This document shows positions 34,324-42,026 of a stretch of DNA of 64,000 nucleotides, in pieces. The DNA is from Polynucleobacter acidiphobus (GTDB lineage: Bacteria; Pseudomonadota; Gammaproteobacteria; Burkholderiales; Burkholderiaceae). Below the pieces are notes generated by a model, which did not search any database, had not been told where the DNA came from, and saw only the letters and a list, made by a program, of their open reading frames with translations. Each line of letters begins with the position of its first letter. Positions within the stretch are counted from its first letter, which is position 1. Both the position numbers and the translations under genes were made by a program. The DNA lies in the NCBI RefSeq assembly GCF_003065385.1, contig NZ_CP023277.1, positions 1,576,829-1,640,828 on the forward strand, in the 5' to 3' direction.

Positions 34324-34821
34324 CTATTTCGAGGGGGTTCGACCACTAATTAGTCGACTGACAAGCTCTGGATGAAAGCCTTTTGAAACCAAGAAGCGGT
34401 ACTGCTTAGCACGCTCCTTTGGATCTGAGGAAATTTCACCAAATTTACGGGCCCACAAGGCCTGGGCACGCTCAAATTCGGAGGAACTTAGCTCATGACT
34501 TAGCTCTGAAATCATGCTGGGCTCAATTCCGGCCCGCTGCAACTCATCAGCCACACGGCGCAAACCGAAGCGCTGACTGCGCCGTCGCACGAGGGCCTGA
34601 GCATACCGCTCATCAGATAACCAACCCCGGGCCTCAAAGTCATTCAAAACTTGGGTAATTTGCTCTTCAAGGTCGGCAGGAGGACTGTCATCTGCCTGAC
34701 TGGATAAGCGTAGTAACTTTTGCGCCAGCTCATGACGGCTATATTCGCGTCGCGATAAAAGGCGCAAAGCCCGAGCTTTGAGACTCGGGCTTTGTTTAGA
34801 AGCGTGATCTGATCCTGGCAT
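34324..34821 (-). CDS. recX: Regulatory protein RecX
   Basis: 165 aa inhibitor and modulator of RecA filaments. Three-helix repeats typical of RecX: LKARALRLLSRREYSRHELAQ (about 13-33), FEARGWLSDERYAQALVRRR (about 69-88), and a final KQYRFLVSKGFHPELV. Its ATG shares one base with the recA stop, so translation is coupled. Confidence 0.94.
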   Translation of the reverse strand: MPGSDHASKQSPSLKARALRLLSRREYSRHELAQKLLRLSSQADDSPPADLEEQITQVLNDFEARGWLSDERYAQALVRRRSQRFGLRRVADELQRAGIEPSMISELSHELSSSEFERAQALWARKFGEISSDPKERAKQYRFLVSKGFHPELVSRLISGRTPSK

Positions 34822-35921
34822 TAAGCGCTCGCGGATTCGATCTCCTCATCGTCTAGGGTCTCACTAATCAGGGTGCCGCCACTCTTAACACCGAGCTTTT
34901 GCCGAATCTTCGCTTCGATCTCCTTCGCAATCTCAGGATTCTCTTTTAAGAACTCGCGCACATTATCTTTACCCTGACCGATACGATCGCCGTTATAGCT
35001 ATACCAAGCGCCCGACTTTTCAACGATCTCAGCCTCAACGCCCATATCGATAATTTCACCTTCGCGAGAAATGCCTGAGCCGTACATGATGTCAAAGATT
35101 GCTTCACGGAATGGTGGGGAAACCTTGTTCTTGACAACCTTCACACGGGTTTCGTTGCCGATCACATCATCACCCTTTTTAATGCTACCAATCCGACGAA
35201 TATCAAGACGCATGGAGGCATAGAACTTAAGGGCATTTCCACCAGTCGTGGTTTCTGGCGAGCCAAACATCACACCAATCTTCATCCGAATTTGGTTAAT
35301 GAATATCACCATGGAATTGGTACGCTTGATCGTGCCTGTTAATTTACGCAAGGCTTGGCTCATCAGTCGTGCCTGCAGGCCCGGTAATGAGTCCCCCATA
35401 TCGCCTTCAATCTCAGCCTTTGGAACTAAGGCTGCGACCGAGTCGATCACGATTAAATCAATTGAACCTGAACGCACCAGCGCATCGGCAATTTCCAATG
35501 CCTGCTCACCGGTATCGGGTTGAGAGATTAATAGATTGTTGACGTCCACGCCCAACTTAGCAGCGTACTGCACATCGAGCGCATGTTCGGCATCGATAAA
35601 TGCGCAGGTGCCACCGAGCTTTTGCATCTCAGCAACAGCATGCAGGGTTAATGTGGTTTTACCGGAGGACTCTGGGCCATAGATTTCAATGACGCGCCCA
35701 CGCGCCAAACCACCGACGCCAAGAGCAATATCGAGCCCTAAGGAGCCACTTGATACCACCTGAATATCTTGATTAATTTCTGCGTCACCAAGACGCATGA
35801 TCGAACCCTTACCAAACTGTTTTTCAATTTGAGCCAAGGCAGCCGTTAGTGCTTTTTGCTTCTCGCCACTCATCCCTGCAAACTCTGATGAGGCTGATTT
35901 TTTCTTGTCGTCCATGGCCAT
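34821..35921 (-). CDS. recA: Recombinase RecA
   Basis: 366 aa strand-exchange ATPase and SOS co-protease. Walker [10 protein letters not shown] (about 80-88), Walker [11 protein letters not shown], and the L2 region [18 protein letters not shown]. The acidic C-terminus ends [11 protein letters not shown] LexA box lies 60 bp upstream of the ATG. Confidence 0.99.
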   Translation of the reverse strand: MAMDDKKKSASSEFAGMSGEKQKALTAALAQIEKQFGKGSIMRLGDAEINQDIQVVSSGSLGLDIALGVGGLARGRVIEIYGPESSGKTTLTLHAVAEMQKLGGTCAFIDAEHALDVQYAAKLGVDVNNLLISQPDTGEQALEIADALVRSGSIDLIVIDSVAALVPKAEIEGDMGDSLPGLQARLMSQALRKLTGTIKRTNSMVIFINQIRMKIGVMFGSPETTTGGNALKFYASMRLDIRRIGSIKKGDDVIGNETRVKVVKNKVSPPFREAIFDIMYGSGISREGEIIDMGVEAEIVEKSGAWYSYNGDRIGQGKDNVREFLKENPEIAKEIEAKIRQKLGVKSGGTLISETLDDEEIESASA

Positions 35922-35981
35922 CCTTTTCTAGATATCGGTTCGGTTTTGCTTGCTTAATTGCTGAAATTCATACTGTACGCT

Positions 35982-36001
35982 TACTGTATATAAAAACAGT
36001 A
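35982..36001 (-). promoter_or_regulatory. LexA (SOS) box of recA
   Basis: TACTGTATATAAAAACAGTA is a palindromic SOS box: CTGT, 8 AT-only bases, ACAG, with flanking TA on both sides. It is an ideal match to the gamma/betaproteobacterial LexA consensus, about 61-80 bp upstream of recA. Confidence 0.92.
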
Positions 36002-36102
36002 TTGTTTGCAAGTGGGTATTTCTGATTTATTGGTGCGATTGGCTTGATATTTGGTTAAGTAAGTACTTGTTTACTTATAAGTATATGATTTATATATAAA
36101 TA

Positions 36103-36648
36103 TTACTTTTCTTTAGCAAAGTGTAGAAATACCGGCATCGCCATTGCCCAAATAACAGCCAAGTAGATGAGAGCAAAAACCTGTGTCTCTGAGTTTGGCC
36201 AAGACGCTGCCCCAAGGCGCACTCCCGCTTCGTAGCACAGGGGCCCGGCAATCGCGCCCAATACCGCTGCCAAGCCATTTTTCCCTTGCAGCCAAGCCAT
36301 CGACTCTTTCAGGGTGGTAGCAAAGACCAACCATAGCGCCCACATCCAAACCGGTGAAATTGCCGCAAATGGAAAATCCGATTCAAACCGAATCCAACCC
36401 AGTTGGACCAAAATCGTGTCAGCGATCAAGCCATAAATGAATACTTTGAGAAGCAGTTCATGTTCACTGCGGGCATTGCGATGTAACCAAAGATAAACCC
36501 CGATGCAAAGGAGTGCGATTGCAAGTGCTAAACCCAATTGATGGTGAGCAGCACCCAAGATGCAAGCAAACCAACCAAGCTGGAACAAAACAAAGTTCCA
36601 GATCTTGCGCCAAGTACCCCGAGTAATTGCTAAATTCACAATCTTCAA
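36103..36648 (-). CDS. DUF2878-family membrane protein
   Basis: About 181 aa with six hydrophobic helices. The family start is visible: WNFVLFQLGWFACILGAA, later PVWMWALWLVFATTL and a GPLCYEAGVRLGA loop. The start is uncertain: TTG 36648 directly follows the stop of the DUF3833 gene, GTG 36639 is another choice, and the upstream TTG at 36696 would overlap that gene. Third gene of a trio with DUF3833 and chalcone-isomerase-like proteins, which often travel with CFA synthase and ChrR/RpoE-type stress loci. Confidence 0.75.
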   Translation of the reverse strand: MKIVNLAITRGTWRKIWNFVLFQLGWFACILGAAHHQLGLALAIALLCIGVYLWLHRNARSEHELLLKVFIYGLIADTILVQLGWIRFESDFPFAAISPVWMWALWLVFATTLKESMAWLQGKNGLAAVLGAIAGPLCYEAGVRLGAASWPNSETQVFALIYLAVIWAMAMPVFLHFAKEK

Positions 36649-36649
36649 T

Positions 36650-37207
36650 CTAGCGCTTATAGAAAGCCAAGGTAACTTCACCCAAATAAATACCAAACTT
36701 ACTCATTTCGGCCTTATTGAGCATCACCTTATCGTCCATCAGATACATCCAATCATTAAATTGCACGTGATAGGTTTTACCGTCCACTGGCAAAGCCAAG
36801 GTGTAGCGCCAATTGAGCGCATTACCCGCTAACTCGCCTACCGCTTCGCCAATCACATCACTGGCTGTTCCACTATAACGGCCAGGGGCCACCTCGGTGA
36901 GTGTCCAAATGCGTTTTTGCTTAGTGCCATCGGAGTACACAAAATCTTCATCTAGAATGCCAACCTTTTTGCCATCCTTAACTTCCCATTTAGCTTTAAT
37001 AATCACCTTAAAGCGTTTAACAACCTCGCCACTGCGATTGGTAAAGATTCCGTAGGCATCAATCTCACCGTTAAAGTAAGTGGCCAAATCCAATTTGGGG
37101 ACCTCTTTGCTATACATTTGCACGCTTGGGCTTGAACAAGAAACCAAACCAAGGGATAGAACAGAAATCAAAGAAATGGCTATTAGACGCTTGAGTCTAG
37201 TGAACAT
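36650..37207 (-). CDS. DUF3833-family lipoprotein
   Basis: 185 aa from ATG 37207. Lipobox LGLVSC (Cys about 24), then a beta-rich domain with the DUF3833 pattern: LATYFNGEIDAYGIFTNRSG (37114-37055), a VDGKTYHVQFNDWMYLMDD stretch (about 144-162) and a terminal GIYLGEVTLAFYK. Lipocalin-like, probably periplasmic and membrane-anchored. 20 bp after the chalcone-isomerase-like gene. Confidence 0.8.
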   Translation of the reverse strand: MFTRLKRLIAISLISVLSLGLVSCSSPSVQMYSKEVPKLDLATYFNGEIDAYGIFTNRSGEVVKRFKVIIKAKWEVKDGKKVGILDEDFVYSDGTKQKRIWTLTEVAPGRYSGTASDVIGEAVGELAGNALNWRYTLALPVDGKTYHVQFNDWMYLMDDKVMLNKAEMSKFGIYLGEVTLAFYKR

Positions 37208-37227
37208 AGTGAGCACCAAGTGAAGAA

Positions 37228-37797
37228 TTAAGGGTTAGGACAGTTTGCAGCAATTAAAGCGGGAGGGCAGCGAGTCGCAATCAACGCGGAACGTAACTTC
37301 GGTACGCTGGTGCGCTCATCAAGCCAGATTCCAAAAAAGGCTTTAGCAAATGCGTCGCCAGGAATATCGCCAATGGGTTTGCCATTGTGTAAGAACAAGG
37401 TTCCGCGATCGGGAAGATGGATACCAACTAAGGTGTCACCCGAGGCAATATCGGGAAATAGCTTTTCAAGGCTTTGCAACCAGATCGTGCGCTGCTTCTC
37501 TGACACCCCCAAACGCGTCATCTCATCGATCGTGCGCTTGGCTAAATCAGCACCTTTAAAGGATCGAATGTAATGAATTTCCAAGGCAAAGCCATTTTGG
37601 CCTTTGGGATCAGCCACGTAATAGCGAGCATCGTAGACGTCAAAACCCCAAAATGTCAGTCGCCCCTGACCTTGCAGGCTGGCAGTCTCAATGTAGCGAT
37701 AGACCGGGGATTTGGTACCGGAGGCACTCGCAAATACCCAGCTTGGCCCTAAAAGGGTGAGCACAAGGCAGAGGTTTAGGATAGGAGTCCAATTCAT
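37228..37797 (-). CDS. Chalcone-isomerase-like periplasmic protein
   Basis: 189 aa from ATG 37797 (signal peptide to about residue 23). The chalcone_isomerase-like fold is recognised by GRLTFWGFDVYDARYYV (about 44-60), ALEIHYIRSFKGADLA and the late KAFFGIWLDERT motif. In this family the plant enzymatic residues are generally not kept and a fatty-acid or lipid-binding role is suspected. First gene of the trio with DUF3833 and DUF2878. Confidence 0.78.
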   Translation of the reverse strand: MNWTPILNLCLVLTLLGPSWVFASASGTKSPVYRYIETASLQGQGRLTFWGFDVYDARYYVADPKGQNGFALEIHYIRSFKGADLAKRTIDEMTRLGVSEKQRTIWLQSLEKLFPDIASGDTLVGIHLPDRGTLFLHNGKPIGDIPGDAFAKAFFGIWLDERTSVPKLRSALIATRCPPALIAANCPNP

Positions 37798-37857
37798 GCC
37801 ACTTAGCATAGAGGAGTTTTGTGACCCTTGCACAAACCCCATTTTTCACGAGGAAGA

Positions 37858-37886
37858 ATAAAAAAACCCGCTCCGAAGAGCGGGTT
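37858..37886 (-). terminator. Intrinsic terminator after the symporter operon
   Basis: On the minus strand AAACCCGCTC, TTCG, GAGCGGGTTT followed by more T: a 10-bp stem with a stable tetraloop and U tail, 21 bp after the symporter stop. Confidence 0.9.
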
Positions 37887-37906
37887 TCGAGAACCAACAA
37901 TCTTGC

Positions 37907-40048
37907 TTAGTTTGCTGTGGTGTTCATGGTATCACCACGCAACGTTGGGTAACGCACGTGATCGACCAACTCCTGAATATCTTTACGTGGAGCTGGGGTT
38001 ACCAAGCTCACCAAGATAATCACTGCAAAGCCAACCGGTACACCAAAGAGACCAGCAGAGATTGGCTGAATACCCCACCAGAGTTCAACTGGGGAAGTGA
38101 CGCCAAAAATTCCGCGCATCCATGGTTGTGTTGTTGCCATGTAGTAGAAGGTAATTGCAAGACCAGCCACCATACCAAGGCAGGCGCCTGCTTTAGTCGC
38201 ACGCTTCCAGAAAATACCCAAGGTAAGTGCTGGGAAGAATGAGGCTGCAGCAAAGGAGAACGCCGCACCCACTAAGAACAGAATATCTGCTGGTTTTTGA
38301 GCAGCTACATAAGCAGCGGCTAAGGCCACGAGCAACAACAAGGCTTTCGAAATCGCTACGCGCCGTGAAGCAGGAGCATTTGGATCGATCATCTTGTAGT
38401 ACAAGTCATGGGACAAAGCGTTTGCAATGGTCAACAACAAGCCGTCAGCAGTTGAAAGCGCAGCAGCTAAACCACCCGCTGCCACCATTCCGGAGATCAC
38501 GTATGGTAAGCCCGCAATTTCTGGGGTTGCCAACACGATGATGTCACCGCCAACTGTCATTTCTGCAAGCTGGAAGATACCGTCTTTATTGATATCAGCA
38601 ACAGACAGGAGCGATGGATCAACCTTCGTCCATGCCGCAATCCACGCTGGTAGCTTATCAAACGGCGTTCCCACCAAGACCGTGAAGACCTCGTATTTCA
38701 CCAAGACTGCCAGGGCAGGTGCAGTGAAGTAGAGCAAGAAGATGAAGAACAGCGACCAGGTCACAGACTCACGCGCAGCTTTCACCGATGGTGTGGTGTA
38801 AAAGCGCATCAGGATGTGTGGCAATGCCGCAGTACCTAACATCAAGCAGAAGATCAATGCTAAGAAATTGCGACGCGATGTATCAAATGCAGTGCGAGCT
38901 TTCTCGTCACCGTCTGGATTACCCGCAAACTGCTGTGCATGCCGTGGCATATTCGCTAACGGGTTCGAACGATTATTGGCGCTAGTGCGTTGTGCTGTCC
39001 ACGCTTTCTTAGCAGCTTCCGCATCTTTTGGAACGGCAGCCAAAGCTTTTTCAGCAGCAGCAATTTCTTCAGCAGGCGCATTCGCTGCTTTCAGATCAGC
39101 CACTTTCTTCTCTGCAGCAGCCTTGTCAGCAGCTAAGGCGGCAGGCACGTCCTTTAACTTCTCAGCAAGTGCATCAGCGCGTGCTTTGAAAATTGCACGA
39201 ACTTCAAGCTCTTTAGGATCCTTGATGAGCTCAGCTTCTTTAGCGGTTACCTTTTCCAACTGCTGACCATAGATCAGTTGTGGAATTGGGAAGCTAGTTT
39301 GCTTCACAGACAACCAAACCACTGGAATCATGTAAGCAATGATCAAGATGATGTACTGTGCAACCTGTGTCCAGGTCACCGCACGCATACCACCCAAGAA
39401 CGAACAAACCAAAATACCAGCAAGGCCCATAAAGATACCAAGTTCAAATGGTACGCCAGCCAGACGGGTGGTAATCAAACCAACACCGTAAATCTGCGCA
39501 ACCACGTATACGAACGAGACCAGAATCGCGGCCAAAATACCAATGAAGCGAGGCAAGTTACCGTCATAACGAGCGCCCAAGAAGTCAGGGATCGTAAATT
39601 GACCGAACTTACGCAGGTATGGTGCCAAGAATAGTGCCACTAAGCAGTAGCCGCCAGTCCCTCCCATAATGAAGGCTAAGCCGCCGTAACCGGTGAGGTA
39701 CAGAGTACCTGCCATACCGATAAACGATGCTGCCGACATCCAGTCGGATCCTGTTGCCATACCGTTGTACACCGCAGGCACTCGTCGACCAGCTACATAA
39801 TATTCCGCGGCTTCATTGGTTCGACTCATCACGCCGATACCGGCGTAGAGCAAAACAGTTGCGCCTAAGAAGATGTAACCGATCATTGCACGCGGCAATC
39901 CCATTTGCTCTAGGATTGCAAGCACAACGACGAAGGCTAAAAAGCCGCCGGTATACCAAGCGTAGACTTTATTTAGCTTCTTTTTAAAGTCGGCGTTACT
40001 ACCACCGCCGCCGAAGAGACTTCCGTCACCAGGTGTCATTCCAGCCAT
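37907..40048 (-). CDS. Sodium:solute symporter, large VC_2705-type (ActP-related)
   Basis: 713 aa, longer than standard acetate permease ActP (about 550). The SSS fold has some 12-13 helices, with EAAEYYVAGRRVPAVYNGMA (39816-39757), MAGTLYLTGYGGLAF and GGLAAALSTADGLLL (the Na-site helix). Between helices, about residues 245-385, lies a charged, alanine/lysine-rich insert with strong coiled-coil character. The 3-bp-spaced DUF4212 gene upstream is the known small partner of this subfamily. The substrate is probably a small monocarboxylate; not proven. Confidence 0.88.
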   Translation of the reverse strand: MAGMTPGDGSLFGGGGSNADFKKKLNKVYAWYTGGFLAFVVVLAILEQMGLPRAMIGYIFLGATVLLYAGIGVMSRTNEAAEYYVAGRRVPAVYNGMATGSDWMSAASFIGMAGTLYLTGYGGLAFIMGGTGGYCLVALFLAPYLRKFGQFTIPDFLGARYDGNLPRFIGILAAILVSFVYVVAQIYGVGLITTRLAGVPFELGIFMGLAGILVCSFLGGMRAVTWTQVAQYIILIIAYMIPVVWLSVKQTSFPIPQLIYGQQLEKVTAKEAELIKDPKELEVRAIFKARADALAEKLKDVPAALAADKAAAEKKVADLKAANAPAEEIAAAEKALAAVPKDAEAAKKAWTAQRTSANNRSNPLANMPRHAQQFAGNPDGDEKARTAFDTSRRNFLALIFCLMLGTAALPHILMRFYTTPSVKAARESVTWSLFFIFLLYFTAPALAVLVKYEVFTVLVGTPFDKLPAWIAAWTKVDPSLLSVADINKDGIFQLAEMTVGGDIIVLATPEIAGLPYVISGMVAAGGLAAALSTADGLLLTIANALSHDLYYKMIDPNAPASRRVAISKALLLLVALAAAYVAAQKPADILFLVGAAFSFAAASFFPALTLGIFWKRATKAGACLGMVAGLAITFYYMATTQPWMRGIFGVTSPVELWWGIQPISAGLFGVPVGFAVIILVSLVTPAPRKDIQELVDHVRYPTLRGDTMNTTAN

Positions 40049-40050
40049 GA

Positions 40051-40314
40051 TTAGTCATCCTCCGCTTCAGCACAGTCATACTCTTGATCGAGCTTGTTCA
40101 TATAGTGTGCGTAATAGCCAATGATCGCAACATACACGACCAATGCACCTTGCGCTCCTACCCAAAAACTAAACGGCCAACCAAAAAAGTTGAACGATAG
40201 TTCTCTAGCGTTATAGCCAACAACAAAGGTCACAATAAACCAAATCGCCAACAGCAGAGCTGATATGCGTAGGTTCTTTGACCAATATTGTTTATGCGAT
40301 TCTGTTAATTGCAT
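40051..40314 (-). CDS. DUF4212 small partner of sodium:solute symporter
   Basis: 87 aa with two membrane helices. The family motif KNLRISALLLAIWF is followed by a conserved FNFFGWPFSFWVGAQGALVVY stretch (40232-40170). Always found just before the large symporter, which starts 3 bp later; probably a subunit. Confidence 0.9.
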   Translation of the reverse strand: MQLTESHKQYWSKNLRISALLLAIWFIVTFVVGYNARELSFNFFGWPFSFWVGAQGALVVYVAIIGYYAHYMNKLDQEYDCAEAEDD

Positions 40315-40377
40315 AACAGTTTCTCCTTAGGTTATTAAAAACATCTACATCAAACTTCGTACTGCTACTTCATTGTG

Positions 40378-40950
40378 CTAAGCAGTTAGACCAGTCTCCC
40401 GCTCCAACTGCTTCGCAAATTTCGGCTCAAATTCTTTTAAATGCCTGATGATTTTTACTGCTTCTTCGGGTTCTTGGCGATCCACATAAACCCTTGCTAA
40501 TTGGTACCAACCATAGGGACTCATGGGCTGAAGCTGAGTATTTTTCTTCAAAGCCTTGATGGCTTCATCAAAACGACGCTGCTGAATTAGGGTTAGCCCT
40601 AATCCGTACCAGGCTAGATCCATCTTCTCGTCTAGCTTAAGCGCTTTGCGAAAACTGAATTCAGCATCCTCCACTTGACCCAATTCTTCTTGTAAATAAG
40701 CAAGGTTGTACCAAGAGTAGGCTGGGGCATCTGAGCGCTGTACAACCCTTTTATAAAAAGCGACTGCGCCCTCTTTGTCTCCTGCTTGAGTTTTTAAATA
40801 AGCAAGGCTCGAGAGTACATAGGGATCATTTGGGTATTCACGCAACATTTCTTCAAACACCGTCATTGCTTGCTGCTGCAAGCCAAATAGGATGAAAGCA
40901 GAGGCTCGCCACTTAAAGAGATACCAGCGTAAATTGTGGCTTACTGACAT
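40378..40950 (-). CDS. Tetratricopeptide repeat protein
   Basis: 190 aa, about four TPRs between residues 18 and 165, including DPYVLSSLAYLKTQAGDKEG, APAYSWYNLAYLQEELGQ and MDLAWYGLGLTLIQQRRFDE. No signal peptide. Likely a protein-interaction scaffold. Its start overlaps the end of the upstream small membrane protein by 10 bp, so the two are translated together. Confidence 0.85.
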   Translation of the reverse strand: MSVSHNLRWYLFKWRASAFILFGLQQQAMTVFEEMLREYPNDPYVLSSLAYLKTQAGDKEGAVAFYKRVVQRSDAPAYSWYNLAYLQEELGQVEDAEFSFRKALKLDEKMDLAWYGLGLTLIQQRRFDEAIKALKKNTQLQPMSPYGWYQLARVYVDRQEPEEAVKIIRHLKEFEPKFAKQLERETGLTA

Positions 40951-41237
40951 AGCTCAACCCCAATCGTGACGCAATGCTCAATTTTGGCCAGGGTCACAGC
41001 AATGTATAAGACCGCGACAATACAGAAGGCAACAAACGGAATTTGATGGTCCGCAATTTGCTTCGGCGAGATAAAACGCGCCACGCTGGTCCAAGGCTTA
41101 TTCACGATTTGGAATAGCTGATAAAACAGATTGGTCTCGCGCTTTACTCCAGTTAAAACATACAGCAAACCTTGGCCAATTAATGCCAGTCCACCGATGT
41201 ATAAAAGTAATTGAGCGATATTCAGAAATAAAAGCAC
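40941..41237 (-). CDS. Small membrane protein of unknown function, coupled to TPR protein
   Basis: About 98 aa from GTG 41237, which has an AAGG site 6 bases upstream; a TTG at 41270 would extend it by 11 residues. Two or three hydrophobic helices with a central NLFYQLFQIVNKPWTSVARF segment, slightly YggT-like, but I cannot assign a family. The gene overlap with the TPR protein suggests a shared role. Confidence 0.65.
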   Translation of the reverse strand: MLLFLNIAQLLLYIGGLALIGQGLLYVLTGVKRETNLFYQLFQIVNKPWTSVARFISPKQIADHQIPFVAFCIVAVLYIAVTLAKIEHCVTIGVELCQ

Positions 41238-41310
41238 GGAAAGCCTTATGGAGCCTAGTGAGAAAACCAATGGGGATTATGGTTGGGGCGCAAAAACACC
41301 CAAATCGGTG

Positions 41311-41364
41311 CTTACCCTAGGTCGCGATAAATAAATCCCTTGGGATCTAGGACTTACCCTAGGT
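41311..41364. repeat. Direct repeat of CTTACCCTAGGT
   Basis: Two identical 12-mers at 41311-41322 and 41353-41364, start-to-start 42 bp (four helical turns), each containing the palindrome CCTAGG. They lie between the small membrane protein gene and the exonuclease gene, in its downstream region. Could be a regulator site for the former. Confidence 0.5.
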
Positions 41365-41378
41365 ATGTCAAGCTAAGC

Positions 41379-42026
41379 TTACGATCTAGGAATCCAAGCA
41401 GCGTTCTGGGCGAGGGTTTTAAGCCCCTTAAGGCTATTCGCCTCGCGTGCAATTGAACTCCACAGGCAAAGCAGTAACTCACAGGTTGCCAAGGTATCGG
41501 CCGCTGCTTGATGGCGAACTGCGCACTCAATTCCAAAATGGGATAACCAATCGTCTAAAGCGCGCGCCTTTGGCTTTAATCCAGATAAAGCAGCCAATGG
41601 CTCAATATCAATCCAATCATTACCCAATGGTGCTAAGTTAAGTTGCTGATACGCGCGATTAATCATGGCCTGATCAAAAGGCGCATGAAATGCCAGCAGT
41701 GGAGAATTACCAACCCAGTGGCGAAACTCCTCCAACACCTCAACGGCCGGTCTACCTTGCTTTTGAGCCCCTACGCCAATGTGATGCACCAATATATTGT
41801 CCTTATCGGAGGCGAACTCTTGGCGAAGAACGGCTTCATAACTATCCCCCAAAATAATCGAGGGTCTAGTAAAGCCTGGTCCCACCTCAACAGCAATCGC
41901 CGCAATCGCCAATAGTCGATCGCGATGGGGATCAAGACCCGTTGTTTCAACATCGAGCACAACCCAGCGATTGGGTTCAGGCACTGGTGATGAAAAACCA
42001 AAACGCGCCAATAAACTAGCGAACAT
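41379..42026 (-). CDS. DnaQ-like 3'-5' exonuclease (Pol III epsilon-related)
   Basis: 215 aa from ATG 42026 (TTG 42032 possible). RNase-H-like exonuclease: ExoI VVLDVETTGLDP (Asp/Glu metal ligands), ExoII FHAPFDQAMINRAY, and ExoIII RHQAAADTLATCELLL with the catalytic His/Asp. Overlaps the end of the cNMP/CBS/DUF294 gene by 11 bp; this pairing is common, and the exonuclease domain is sometimes annotated as a putative partner of DUF294 nucleotidyltransferases. Confidence 0.88.
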   Translation of the reverse strand: MFASLLARFGFSSPVPEPNRWVVLDVETTGLDPHRDRLLAIAAIAVEVGPGFTRPSIILGDSYEAVLRQEFASDKDNILVHHIGVGAQKQGRPAVEVLEEFRHWVGNSPLLAFHAPFDQAMINRAYQQLNLAPLGNDWIDIEPLAALSGLKPKARALDDWLSHFGIECAVRHQAAADTLATCELLLCLWSSIAREANSLKGLKTLAQNAAWIPRS

